The notes below the pieces were generated by a model. The model saw nothing but the letters and a program-made list of their open reading frames with translations. It had not been told where the DNA came from and ran no database searches. From Pyropia yezoensis (lineage: Eukaryota; Rhodophyta; Bangiophyceae; Bangiales; Bangiaceae), in NCBI GenBank assembly GCA_009829735.1, contig CM020620.1, positions 5,386,299-5,450,298 on the forward strand: a stretch of DNA of 64,000 nt. The letters run 5' to 3'. Of this stretch, positions 32,801 through 42,400 are shown piece after piece. Position 1 is the stretch's first letter, and each line of letters opens with the position of its first letter. Made by a program: the position numbers and the translations under genes.

Positions 32801-35330
32801 GGCCGAGTGGCGGCGCCGCGTGCTGCGGCTGGTGACCACCAAGGCCAGTTTGACAGTCTCCACAGTCGCCGATGAGATGTTCTGGAAGGACGGTGGTGAT
32901 CGCGGTCCCCGCGGCCGCCCTGTCTCGGTCCAGGCACCCACGGCGCATCTGTACGCTCTCTATGGCCGCTCGCTCGCGTTGGCGGCTACCCACACCGAGG
33001 CCGAACAAGCAGGGACGGTGGACGTGCTCATCCTCGTACAAGAGCACCCCCTCCAGATACGCGCGGACGAGTCAACCGACGATGACGGCGATGACAATGA
33101 CCGTCGCGTACGGCAACCAACGTACGCGGCGAATGCCTCCCCGGGGGATCTTTGCAATATCTGGGTCCCGGTCCCAGACGCCAGTGTCGACGGGAACAAG
33201 GGCGGGAAGGAGACCCGCGGTACCTACAGCACCTCCATTGATGCGGTGTGTGTGAGCCGCGAGGCAGTGACGAAGGGCACCGCCCTGCAGGGCCGTGGCT
33301 CTGGCAGCACAAAAGCGACGCCGCTCTGGTTTTCTGTACGGCGAACGGACGCCCACCTACTACCCTGTGCCACCAAAATGGCAGGGCTTGTGGTCGTGAC
33401 CCTGTCGATGAGCATCGTCTCTGACTGGCGCGAGTACAGTGGCCTCGGTGAATGGATGCGATTGCCACGCACCATACGGGAAAGCCTTGAGCCACCGGTA
33501 CCGACGGGAGCGTCGTCTGTTGTTGTCCCAGGCACGTCGTCGCCGGTCATACTGGAGCCGTGGCCGAACGCCCAACCTCCGCCGCCACCTCCGCCGCGAC
33601 CTCCGCCGCCCCCCCCCCCTCTGGACATAGCGGTCGAGCTGGACGAGTCCCAGCTGGGAGTCGTGCGAACTGTCGCAGATGCTTTTGGCGGGCCCCGTGT
33701 CTCCTGTGTACTCGTGACGGGTCCACCAGGCACGGGCAAGACGCGGACCATTCTGGGGGTTGCCATGGAGCTGATTCGGCGCGGCTGTGGGTGTGGAGAC
33801 CTGGGGCCGATCATGACAAGGCTGCTGCTTGTGTCGAGGACCAATGCCGCATGTGACCAGATTGTGTCGGCGCTGCTGTCCCTACACGCGCTACTGGAGC
33901 GTCATGACTGGGGTCGGCGTTACCTGAAAAGCCTGTCACAGGCGTTTGGTTCTGTGGCGGGGGCCCGGATGCCAGTACTGTTTCGAGTCGGGCTGGCACC
34001 ACCAAAGGGCGATCCGATCGCCGCCACGCACATTGACGCTGTTGTCAAGGACCTACTACCTCGCGTCTACCCCGACGTGGTCAGGCGACAGGAGGCGGCA
34101 GCGGCAGCCCATGAGGCCTTGCTCCAGAGCTTGGGAGCTTCCGGCTCGAATGACCCAACCAGCGTCCGTGACGCACAAGCGGCAGGGGATGAACTCGTGG
34201 AGGCGAATGCGGCCGTCAAGAAGTCGGTGCGGCGACTGCATTCGCAAGTCGCTCAGGGTGCTCCTATTGTGGTGACTACTACCGCCACCTCGACGGGGAA
34301 TGCCATCGGTGACCTTGGCTACCATGTCATCATCGTGGACGAGGCGGCTTCGACAAGCATCCCTGCGGCCGTGTCTGCTGTCGTCCGGGCTGCCGGGGAG
34401 GGTGGCGATGAGGCCGCGAGGATGACGCGCTGTGTGGTGTTTATGGGCGACCCCGCACAGTTGCCGCCGAGCAGTGGGATGCGGTACACCGGCGACCTCA
34501 TCGCAATGGGCGATAGCGTGTTTGAGTGGCTCCAGCGGGACCACCCGCAGCTCACCCTCACTCACCAGCATCGACTGCGACCGATTTTTTGGACGATAGT
34601 GAGGGGCCTGTTTTACTCCTCAATCCCTGTTGGCGCTGGTATGATGGGGAACAAGGCGTCATGGGACAATGCAGTACCCCTACGGCCCGACTGGCTGGTA
34701 CGCGCGTCTCGGAGGCCGCTTGAGATTACCAGCACCTCCCAGCTACCACCCCAAGATCGGCAAGAGGACTTCAATCCAGATACCAAGGGTGTTTCGAACC
34801 TGGTGGAGGTGCGCGTAGTGGAAGACGAGCTACGGAACATTCTGCGTGGCTGGGCGTCCCGTCCTATGGGTGACCTACGCGTACTCGTGCTGAGCCCGTA
34901 CACGGCACAGCGGCGGTTGCTCGACGCGGCTGTGCGGCGAGTGCGTGCGACCATCCGTCGCCCACCGCAGACGCACTACAAGTACACTGTGGACGTGGCA
35001 ACCGTGGACGGCTCCCAGGGAGCTTCCGTGGATTGTGTGTTCTTGTCACTTGCCCGCTCAATCCCCAGAGACGACCAACAGACACGGAGTCGCATGATGC
35101 GCTTTACCGGAGATAGGCGCCGCATGAACGTTATGCTGTCGCGCGCAGAGGCACATCTCCACGTTGTTCGGGACATGGACTATGTGGCACAGTCAAACAC
35201 TCCGTGGGATGCGTGGTGGGCGGGAGTCTTGAGCGGTCGGTGGGGCGGAGCGAATCTCGTGCGTGTGAGCTATGTACCCACTGGGCGGGGGGGGCACCAG
35301 CAGGGGCGCCCGGCGCCAGGGTGCTTGTGA
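29820..35330 (+). CDS. Sen1/UPF1-like superfamily 1B helicase, 1836 aa, intronless
   Basis: The start is taken at the ATG at 29820 (MEFQDDNED); the frame is open 35 codons further upstream. The C-terminal third (about 1270-1790) is a complete SF1B helicase. It has an L-x-E-x-Q segment (LDESQLGVV) near 1272, Walker A GPPGTGKT near 1302, VDEAAS near 1506 and GDPAQLPP near 1541. It also has the R-rich HQHRLRP motif, VDGSQGASVD near 1726 and MNVMLSRAEAHLHVV near 1769. Such enzymes unwind RNA or RNA:DNA hybrids; Sen1/senataxin acts in transcription termination, UPF1 in mRNA decay. Residues about 60-120 are three 20-residue repeats (VPVAEAAAATGEASLPAPVA type) encoded by 60-bp units at 30000-30179. 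The long helical N-terminal half with no UPF1 CH domain favours a Sen1-like role, but this is inference. A Thr8 tract and a short proline run (PPPPPPP type near 1260) are also present. Confidence 0.85.
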   Translation: MEFQDDNEDAGSRDGVRRTTSTPTTVGAGGMTGADAPPVPTALRAPSASHGNVPGRMVATAPVAVHVAEAAAATGEASLPAPVAVPVAEAAEATGEASFPAPVAVPVAEAAAATGEASLPAANSTRDADAQLLDSLVADTCKTFFWGGASPPRASLLGAVERATAVAVRLIAPHKDLPVDPVVASATVLKLRALVWPVADRPDVMSIFSRALCTALRSAGGVPVLTLPANVVAPLLSAMVLPVTHPDAWVTGAQLSVLAVCATTTTTTTTTSGLPTGARGRRVDQRDVPLLPRASGAGDQARQPLPTAPGFLGESVVEAVCLLLLSGLRNGTLVEDFVGAGDILRFLSMAWCSGCRSSAAATNALAALVTEDSSRVVHLALAGDSVGESHHPNSRVKLCTGVWREMSQAMSTSMHGATEQDAHGPAARALAMVVRPSMCEMLSLPGILAFVPAATPTQIPGFGSWSAAVVAYVSQLLRGVTAVLCNPSLEENDEVVTHLSAAVYTLAGTGLGLLLSSEKSLRKAARLVMCQLTSWYDPDNSSIDVVPEDSKRADDERRSWSPDVLLRLCKSVARMTAVDEATVQGDQELYPTTGPLFIFALALDAALRLVHVAAARDLSSEESTPLQSLAVCTAFVRACDAFVAALPMGDATILASTGGRGARTRLVGILARLLDEGRGRIPARTPASVIGNLRRLLLRCVCFLASEAWERPEHRAFKRAVADAWFDSLPWVWCLAFGGPGTVAREAATAAEFYWTAVGRRGQRGVPATLSVSRTTMASTTSRLLQAHDRGQLLVGGATLLNVLTNVQRTLFVGKVVRDLRELRSTVHEIIGNLEGGQGARHRGGSGTNAARHVHAHTREPGRVRTSGSGTMEDPIEIIDDDEEAGLVALPPESASAQAFNVQGVDLTHGLTAHPVRGGTVPVTGVQPGAADGGRSSTPRELTDVGDLPELSGRLAQRKAMGVFALLTSTSSWKTVSSSLLDDGEDAEDATGSAAEWRRRVLRLVTTKASLTVSTVADEMFWKDGGDRGPRGRPVSVQAPTAHLYALYGRSLALAATHTEAEQAGTVDVLILVQEHPLQIRADESTDDDGDDNDRRVRQPTYAANASPGDLCNIWVPVPDASVDGNKGGKETRGTYSTSIDAVCVSREAVTKGTALQGRGSGSTKATPLWFSVRRTDAHLLPCATKMAGLVVVTLSMSIVSDWREYSGLGEWMRLPRTIRESLEPPVPTGASSVVVPGTSSPVILEPWPNAQPPPPPPPRPPPPPPPLDIAVELDESQLGVVRTVADAFGGPRVSCVLVTGPPGTGKTRTILGVAMELIRRGCGCGDLGPIMTRLLLVSRTNAACDQIVSALLSLHALLERHDWGRRYLKSLSQAFGSVAGARMPVLFRVGLAPPKGDPIAATHIDAVVKDLLPRVYPDVVRRQEAAAAAHEALLQSLGASGSNDPTSVRDAQAAGDELVEANAAVKKSVRRLHSQVAQGAPIVVTTTATSTGNAIGDLGYHVIIVDEAASTSIPAAVSAVVRAAGEGGDEAARMTRCVVFMGDPAQLPPSSGMRYTGDLIAMGDSVFEWLQRDHPQLTLTHQHRLRPIFWTIVRGLFYSSIPVGAGMMGNKASWDNAVPLRPDWLVRASRRPLEITSTSQLPPQDRQEDFNPDTKGVSNLVEVRVVEDELRNILRGWASRPMGDLRVLVLSPYTAQRRLLDAAVRRVRATIRRPPQTHYKYTVDVATVDGSQGASVDCVFLSLARSIPRDDQQTRSRMMRFTGDRRRMNVMLSRAEAHLHVVRDMDYVAQSNTPWDAWWAGVLSGRWGGANLVRVSYVPTGRGGHQQGRPAPGCL

Positions 35331-35430
35331 CATGGAGGCCACTGTGGTCGCTGCATTGGGGGAAGGGGAGGCCGGGGGGGGTCCACGAGCTTGTTTTTTC
35401 TGCTGGTCCACGAGCTCGTTTTTTCTGCTT
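35331..35430. repeat. Short tandem duplication after the helicase gene
   Basis: The 25-bp word GGTCCACGAGCTYGTTTTTT plus CTGCT is repeated in tandem at about 35379-35428, just past the helicase stop. T-runs here may belong to its 3' end. Confidence 0.6.
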
Positions 35431-35439
35431 TGTTTCTTG

Positions 35440-37359
35440 CCTTCTTCGTCGGGTGCCTCCGATCGATTCGCCGAGGTGGACCGCCTGCACGGCGAGGTCA
35501 CTGTGCACGAGCTTCACCACGCGTTGATCTCTACACACGCACGGCATTGCACCAGCACTTCCACATCTTGGTCACTCGCTACACCGTATGGACGCAGCAG
35601 CAGACCTACCCGACGCTGGCAGCCAACACACAGGACCTCTTACTGGCGCACGACGACCGCGACTCCATCTACCGCACCGCAACCTCTTTCTTTGAGGCGT
35701 CGGTGCTCGCCTACCATACGTTTGCCATCTCAAGAGAGGAGGGGCAGCTAGTCCAAGCTCGCCTATGCCCGCGCCGCTCGCCGCGCGTTCCGTCGACCCC
35801 CGCCGCCCCTCTTTCATCCAGCGCTCGTCGGCGCCAGAACGGGCAGCCTCGTGCTAACTCCGGTGCTCAAGAGGCTCGCGGTGGCCGAGACGACAACGGA
35901 CCGGCGGCGGGTGCCCCCGATGGAGAAGGTGGTCGAGGCGGCGGAGGGGCTCAAGGCCGCGCCGGTGGCGGCTGCGCCGGCGGTGGCGGTGGCGGTGGTG
36001 GCGGCGGTGGCGGCGGTGGCGGCTGTGACGGTGGCGGCGGCGGCGGTTGCGGTGGCGGTGGCGGCGGCGGTGGCGGTGGCGGCGGCGGCGGCGGCGGCGG
36101 CGGTGGCAGCGGCAACGGAGATGCCGGGGGCAGGGGCGGCGACGACGGCGGCGGTGGCCGTCACGACAGATGGGGGCGGCGGAGCAGCCCGAGGCGGCTC
36201 AGGGGCCAAAGCCCCCGTGGTGCCCGCCGAATCCTCGCGCAGGGCGACCGAGCGTGCCCCCGTCTGAGCGACAGCTGCGGTCGGGCCCCCCACCTCGCCT
36301 GCCGGGTGGGAGGGCACCCAACGCGGCAGGCAACCGCCGTGGCCGACCGTCCCGGGCGAAGCGGCAAGCCGCGGGGGAGGTGTATGGCAGCGAAAGCTCC
36401 CAGACGCCCCCCGACTCCCTGTCCGCGCGCGTGTGCGCCTCGCTGGACCGAGGGGCTCAGATCGGCGCGTCGCCGTGGGTGCTGCCTGTGTTGCGGTTCG
36501 GCTACCGCAGCCCGTGTATTGGCGCGTCGGAATCTTCCGCTTCCGGAGTGGTGGGCTCCAGTGGCCTCGGGATGGCGGCGCGACCAGGCCGATTTCATTG
36601 CCGCTGCTGCCCACGACCACCGTCCAGCAGCATCCCTCAAGCTGAGCTGCGCGTTTTGTCGTTTAGAGCTGTACCCGCCGCCGGTTACGGCGCCGGCCGG
36701 CTACCGCAATAATGGTCGAAGAATGTGTGGCCTTCCAATGGCTGAAGGGTGCCGCGCAGCCCTCCAGCGTGCGGGCATACCTCTCACCAATCCACAAACG
36801 GCATCCGGCAGCAGGGTGTGCCAATCCATGCTCGTCAGGCATTGCTGCTGATGCACTGGCGGGGTTCGCCAACGCGTGGCTCGACGACGTCAAGGCCGAT
36901 CACGCAGAAAGGATCTACCAGCTGACGACGGTGATCACCCGACCGGAGCGGAAGGTGGACGCCCTCAGCTCTGGCCGGCCCGCCCCCCCGCTGGTGGCGC
37001 CTGCCACGCCAGCAGCCCGTCTGCCCCTGGCTGCTGGCCGAGCAGCCGGCGCCCCCAGCGTGGGGGCAGTCGGCGAGTGCCAGTCCCCCGTGCCGGGCTT
37101 TGTGGGAAGTGTCCCTGAGGGCGGGTCCGGGCCTGTTCCAGGCGCCCCTCCCCGTGGTGATGGCGCCGCCACGGGCCGTGTGTCCGCCTCCCGGGAGCGC
37201 GACCGAGAGAGCGTCTGCGCGCTGCGCTTGCAGCAGCAGAGCTGAATGGCGTGCGCATCCTGGACGCCAATGGAGAGGGCGTCCCCCTCCTCAAAATGCA
37301 TGTGGGGATCTCCTGGAAGCGGGCGTTTGACGAGTACGCCGAGAGGGTTGAAATGTAAA
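35440..37359 (+). mobile_element. Second decayed DIRS-type retrotransposon copy
   Basis: Near 36410-36530 a frame reads ARVCASLDRGAQIGASPWVLPVLRFGYRSPC, the pattern at the start of DIRS/Ngaro RT (a P-W-V-L stretch followed by G-Y-R-x-P). It then jumps at about 36570 to a tyrosine recombinase fragment related to the one at 23560-24015. RT and RNase H cores are missing, so the copy is internally deleted. It is also frameshifted near 36700. Upstream, 35500-35800 encodes LHQHFHILVTRYTVWTQQQ and following residues, plausibly a gag-like region. A GGC/GGT repeat tract fills 35930-36120. Downstream, 37209-37359 stays open with protein-like sequence (LNGVRILDANGEGVPLLKMH) to a TAA. The 74-bp satellite begins immediately after. 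Confidence 0.5.
36570..36960 (+). pseudogene. Tyrosine recombinase N-terminal fragment, frameshifted
   Basis: The first part (ADFIAAAAHDHRPAAS to CAFCRLELYPP) and the second part (VAFQWLKGAAQPSSVRAYLS to FANAWLD) are in different frames, with the shift near 36700. Together they match the fragment at 23560-24015 in order and spacing. No catalytic residues follow. The similarity in protein with differing DNA suggests two old copies of one family, not a recent duplication. Confidence 0.55.
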
Positions 37360-37363
37360 CTGT

Positions 37364-38180
37364 GAATTTGGGGTGGCACGATCACTGGACGACACCAGGG
37401 GAGGCGTGAGAGGGGGTGGGTGTGAAATGGAAACTGTGAATTTGGTCGTCCACGACCACTGGACGACACCCGGGGGGGCGTCAGAGGGGGGTGGGGGTGA
37501 AATGGAAACTGTGAATTTGGGGTGGCACGATCACTGGACGACACCAGAGGAGGCGTGAGAAGGGGTGGGTGTGAAGTGTAAACTGTGAATTTGGTCGTCC
37601 ACGACCACTGGACGACACCAGGGGGGGCGTCAGAGGGGGGTGGGAGTGAAATGGAAACTGTGAATTTGGGGTGGCACGACCACTGGACGACACCAGGGGG
37701 GCGTCAGAGGGGGGTGGGGGTGAAATGTAAACTGTGAATTTGGGGTGGCACGATCACTGGACGACACCAGGGGAGGCGTGAGAGGGGGTGGGTGTGAAGT
37801 GTAAACTGTGAATTTGGTCGTCCACGACCACTGGACGACACCAGGGGGGGCGTCAGAGGGGGGTGGGGGTGAAATGGAAACTGCGAATTTGGGGTGGCAC
37901 GATCAATGGACGACACCAGGGGGGAGTGTGAGAGGGGTGGTATGTGAAATGGAAACTGCGAATTTGGGGTGGCACGATCACTGGACGACACCAGGGGGGG
38001 GCGTGAGAGGGGTGGTATGTGAAATGGAAACTGCGAATTTGGGGTGGCTCGATCACTGGACGACACCAGGGGAGGCGTGAGAGGGGGTGGGTGTGAAATG
38101 GAAACTGTGAATTCGGGGTGGTACGATCACTGGACGACCCCAGGGGGGGCGTGAGAGGGGGGGGGGGGGGGGGGCGGGGC
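37364..38180 (+). repeat. 74-75 bp satellite array, 11 units
   Basis: The word GAATTT (GAATTC in the last unit) recurs at 37364, 37438, 37513, 37587, 37662, 37736, 37810, 37885, 37960, 38035 and 38109, giving periods of 74 or 75. Each unit carries CACTGGACGACACCAGGGG or a close variant. Two unit types alternate, one with CGTCCACGACCACTGGACG and one with GGTGGCACGATCACTGG, hinting at a higher-order dimer in the first half. The array ends in a G-rich segment at 38158-38215. It abuts the end of the DIRS-type remnant. Confidence 0.95.
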
Positions 38181-38271
38181 CGTCTGAGAGGGGAAGAGGG
38201 GGGGGGGCGGGAAAGTGTTGTCTCCATCTGTTGTTGGGTCGTTCACACCGATAGACGCGGTTTATTCGTTC

Positions 38272-39411
38272 TCACACGCTGGTGACCTTGTTTCTTTCTT
38301 TTCCATGCTCCAGGTTGTAGCGGACCCATGCCGCCCTCCAGAGCGCAGAGTAGCTGACGGACACAGTCAGCGCCACGCGAATAGACGACAGGCTGGCGTC
38401 GAAGCGCAGATCGTTCTGCGTTACAACGATTGGCCGGCGGGTCTCGCCTGGGAGTGCACATCGCCAGCGCCACGACGCTGTTCTCAGCTCCGTGGGTGCC
38501 AGCTCGAGAAACCTCAAACTGGTTCCTAGCTTAGGTCGTAGCCACGTGAAAAACGCCCGGACCCCTCTCTGGCTGACTTGGCCCATGGACGACACCCGAC
38601 CTGCCTGCAAGAAGCACTGCACCATAGGCGCAGAGACGTCGCGTATCGTAGTTTTGACTTCGGGCGCCAGGCCGGTGGTCGGCTGCAAACGGGGCTCTGT
38701 CAGGTCCCGCCCCGGGTCGTCGGCCTGAACATGCAACTGCCGGTGGGCAAGCGCTTGCAGGTGGGGCACCGGATCTTCGTCGAGATCGAAGAGAGTTGCG
38801 GAAGGGGTATCGGTAGCAACCACGCCAGCCGGTTCGTCTGGGTCGAGGCAAACAAGTGTACGCACGCGGTCGGTGGAGGGTGTATGTCCCGTGGGCCCCG
38901 GAATGCCTTCCATCTGTACAGGATGGCCGTGGTCCGGTTGACCGGGAACAGACGCGTGCAACACATCACCGAAGACTGTATCGGCGCCCCGAACATCCTG
39001 TTGGCGTACTGTAGCGCCGGTCTGCCCGGCTGCACCTGCACCTGCTGCGGTGGTCGTCCCGGGTGCTCTTGTGACAGGCGCCCTCCTCGCAGGTTCGGTT
39101 GCCGCCAATGTGGAAGATGTAGCCTGGTCGAAGCGGGGGCGAGGCTGTGCCAGCACAAAAACTGTCTCCTCTGTCGAATCTGTCTGGTCCGTCGAGTCGG
39201 GATGCACACATACAAAGAAGCGCTGTGCATTGTCGTGCCCGTGAATTGAGGGGTCCGCAACGGTGCCTAGTATCTGCGAAGCAGCATGTAGAAACTCACC
39301 AGGGCCACGGTGGTGCGCGGGCGGCACATACGATCGCACATCTGCCGAATCCCCGGTCGCAATGGAGACCACCTGGATCCGACGACGGTGACCAGGAATC
39401 TCTCCGTCCAT
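38272..39411 (-). CDS. Hypothetical protein, 379 aa
   Basis: The start is the ATG at 39411 (MDGEIPGHRRRIQ). The composition is mixed and protein-like through most of the length. Residues 1-75 look folded, 75-180 are Thr/Ala/Gly-rich and probably disordered, and 180-379 again look folded (for example RAFFTWLRPKLGTSLRFLELAPTE, written here only in part as FFTWLRPKLGTSLRF). The end is basic (YNLEHGKERNKVTSV). I recognise no domain, signal peptide or membrane helix. It is intronless as called and isolated between the satellite and a gene-poor region. Confidence 0.5.
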   Translation of the reverse strand: MDGEIPGHRRRIQVVSIATGDSADVRSYVPPAHHRGPGEFLHAASQILGTVADPSIHGHDNAQRFFVCVHPDSTDQTDSTEETVFVLAQPRPRFDQATSSTLAATEPARRAPVTRAPGTTTAAGAGAAGQTGATVRQQDVRGADTVFGDVLHASVPGQPDHGHPVQMEGIPGPTGHTPSTDRVRTLVCLDPDEPAGVVATDTPSATLFDLDEDPVPHLQALAHRQLHVQADDPGRDLTEPRLQPTTGLAPEVKTTIRDVSAPMVQCFLQAGRVSSMGQVSQRGVRAFFTWLRPKLGTSLRFLELAPTELRTASWRWRCALPGETRRPIVVTQNDLRFDASLSSIRVALTVSVSYSALWRAAWVRYNLEHGKERNKVTSV

Positions 39412-42400
39412 AGCAGACAGAAAACAGTAGCCGTGGCAAGCCGTACAACCCGAATTAGTAGCCCCGACACAGCGGCAGCCCCCACGGGCACCCCCAGGGG
39501 CGAGGCGAACAATATCCGTTCCGACGGGGACGCAGAACCCGCTGGAAGAGCGACTCAGACACAGGTGGCCAGGTGTCGGTCAGGGGGCGGGAAGGGGGGT
39601 GGCGGAGGGGGGGACTGGGGAACGGAAGACGGGGGGGGGGGGGGGGGGGGGGGGGGGGTGCCGGAGAGACTAGAGAGCAGAGGCCGCCGGTGGTGGGGGG
39701 AGGAGGAACGGTCGTCCCCGCCACGATGGACAGGCCAGGTATTTAGCATGTATACCTCTCGTTCCGTTCTGTCGATAAACAGTCTGTTCTGAACTCTGTC
39801 ATTTACATACCCGCGGCGCTAGACTAAAAATATCTCTAAATATGTACATATGTGGTCAAGTCTGGGCGACAGCTTCCACTGGAACATGACAAGCCATTCG
39901 CAGTACCTAGATGTTTATACTTCAAAGCGTTCAGATACTCTTCCATACATTCTAGATAGATGGTGTTTTGTCCCCAGTCCAAAGTATATACCCACCCGCA
40001 CGCCAGTTGGTTCAACCCTCCAGTGTCGCCGGCCCCTCAGTGCCTTCCGTCACGCACCATACAGTACCTTCGCCACACCCTCGGCACTGTAGCATCCCTG
40101 GCCCCGACTTGGCGCCGACCCGGGACTGCAACCAGGGGGCACCAGGTGCCAGAACACGCCCGCCGTGTGGTGATGGTTGGCGGCCGTGGCCCGTGCCCGG
40201 CACTGGGATGCGGTGGACTACGCTATCCACACGTGAGAGAGGGATTTCGGATGGGTTTTTGCATAACGTCGAGCTGCATGGGCCCGGGGACGGGGGGCGC
40301 CCGTGGACGGGGCGGCGTGGCGGGGCGACGAACGCTGCGGGGCGCCCACCGTCGCGGCCTGCCCGAATGGCGCAGCGGCGGCGGCAGCAGCGGCGGCGGC
40401 GGCTGCGGCGGCGGCGGCTGCGGCGGCGGCGCGGCGACGGCGGCGATGACGGTGACGACGGGTCCGGCAACGTCCCGACCCCTTGACGCGGGCTGACCGA
40501 CGGGATGGGGTGGTATGGGCGTCTGCTCCCCTACTGTCCTACACAACGGCCGGTGGCTGCGCATGGCGGCTCTGCTGGCGGCGCGCGGGTGCTTCGGCGG
40601 GCGGCGCGGCGGGGTTCCCCCTCTTCCCCCCCGCCGGGTGCGCCTTGCCGCCGCGGCGGTGGCGGCGGCCGCGGCGGCGGCAGGGGCGGGCGACCGCATC
40701 CTGATTACCCCTCCCCAGAGGTATTATTGCGCTGGGGTGGGGGGGGCATCCGTCGGCGGCGTGCACGGCCACCGACCCGGTGCCGGCCATGCTGCGTGGC
40801 CGGCTGGTGGGACCGCCCAAGCCGGGGGCGCCGTTCTGTCTACAAACCATTAAGCGGTCACCCGGTTGCCCTCGGGGGTGATTCGCATGGGGTATGGGAG
40901 AAGAGGGGGGAGAGCGACAGCAGGGCAGAGGGGCAGGCGGGATGAGGACGGCGTGCGACTGACTGGGGGGGGGGGGGCGTGCATCCCAACAGGACGCCGT
41001 CGCCTACCGAGCGGCACCCTCCCTATTGGCATTCCCCCGGGCGGTGCGTGGCTCGCCGCCGATAAAACAGGCACCCAACCAAGGCTGGTCCCCCCCGCCT
41101 CCTTCTGACAGCTTCGTCCACAGCCCGGGGGCTGCCGGCAAAAAAAAAAAAAAGAGTGCCGCCGCGATGCGCGTGGCCGCAGCGGCTGCGGACGACCGCG
41201 TGTGCCCCGCGGGGGCGAGACACTCCCGCCGCTGCACTGCCCCCCCTCGCCAGACTTGGTGGCAGCGACACCGGTCGCGTGGGAAAGCCAAACGCGGGCA
41301 CGGCCGTGCCGGAAAGGGCGACCAGCCTTTGGTGGGAAACGACGCGTGGGGCAGGACGCGCGCCCGCCGTCGCGCGGCTGGCGGCGGCCTTCCGAGCACA
41401 AGACGACAGGCGGCGTGCGAGGGCTGGCGCCGGCGGCAGGGTCCGCGGTGCCCGCAAGACGGCTTGTGGTCGCTGGTTGACAAAGAGAGGACAAAAATTG
41501 CTCCTGATGCCCATGGCATGGTGCTCCACACGCACCTCCAGGCTACCCTCCTCGTGACGCTTCACTTTGTAAAATTGGAGTGCATCGTCGATTAAGAGCC
41601 CTGTCTGCCAAGTAAAACAGCCCACGTTTTCAATTGATCCCTCAAAACTGATCATACTTGGTCAAATCTACGACTTTGTGACCGTAAGTGCTTGCGGATC
41701 AACGCCACGGGGGCTGGGTCCATGCCAAGAGAGGGACACGCCAGCAACGATTGGGCGAGCCACTCAAACGTACTCCCTGAATGCCACCGTGTCGTACCGG
41801 TGCTTGCTTGCCACCCCCCGCCCGGGGCTCACTCCTGTCCACCCACCTAATCCTACCAAGCAATGGGGGGCCCGCAGGTGACTGGGCAGCCCGTGCAGAG
41901 GACGGCCCCGCCTTTTCCTGAGTGGCTCGCGACAGGGCCGCTGAGGGGACAGGCGTCACCGCGACGGCCGGGGAGAGTCGTGGCTGGCGCCGACGCGCAC
42001 GTGTCACGATTTTGTGAGTGGGCCACCCACACAGCTGGGTCCGAGAGCCCCCCTCCCAGGCGACCTAGCCGCGACGGTCCACTGCCGGGGTTCGGTCGAC
42101 CTGTCGAGCTGGCGTGCTGTCACTGACTCCAAACTGCTGATGCAGCGCCGCCGCTTGCGCAGGTCTGCGGCTCTCCTCCCTTGTTGGGCGTGCCTAATCG
42201 GGCGGCACCCAGCTGGGCAGCCTACGTACACGAAAACCATGCGCGGGTGGCACCGGATCGCTCAGGAGCCGTGCTACGTACCCGTCGTGCACGGGTTTGC
42301 GACAGCCAAATGGGGCGACGCGCGCCTTCGACTTTCAGCTGGGGTCACGGCGGCGAAAGGCGGCGCCTCGCGGGCCGGGGGGCGGGGGGGTGGGCGACAC

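Noticed and set aside
37364..38180. Possible CRISPR-like array
   Set aside because: The 74-bp unit repeats along its whole length with no unique spacers, in eukaryotic DNA without cas genes; it is a satellite.
40100..40200. Possible tRNA or other small RNA gene around GACTGCAACCAGG
   Set aside because: No cloverleaf can be drawn and the A and B boxes are absent.
41023..41655. Minus-strand frame of 210 codons with a protein-like start
   Set aside because: Only the first ~65 residues look plausible, the rest is GC-rich shadow; an equally good plus-strand frame overlaps it. Mentioned in the gene-poor region only.
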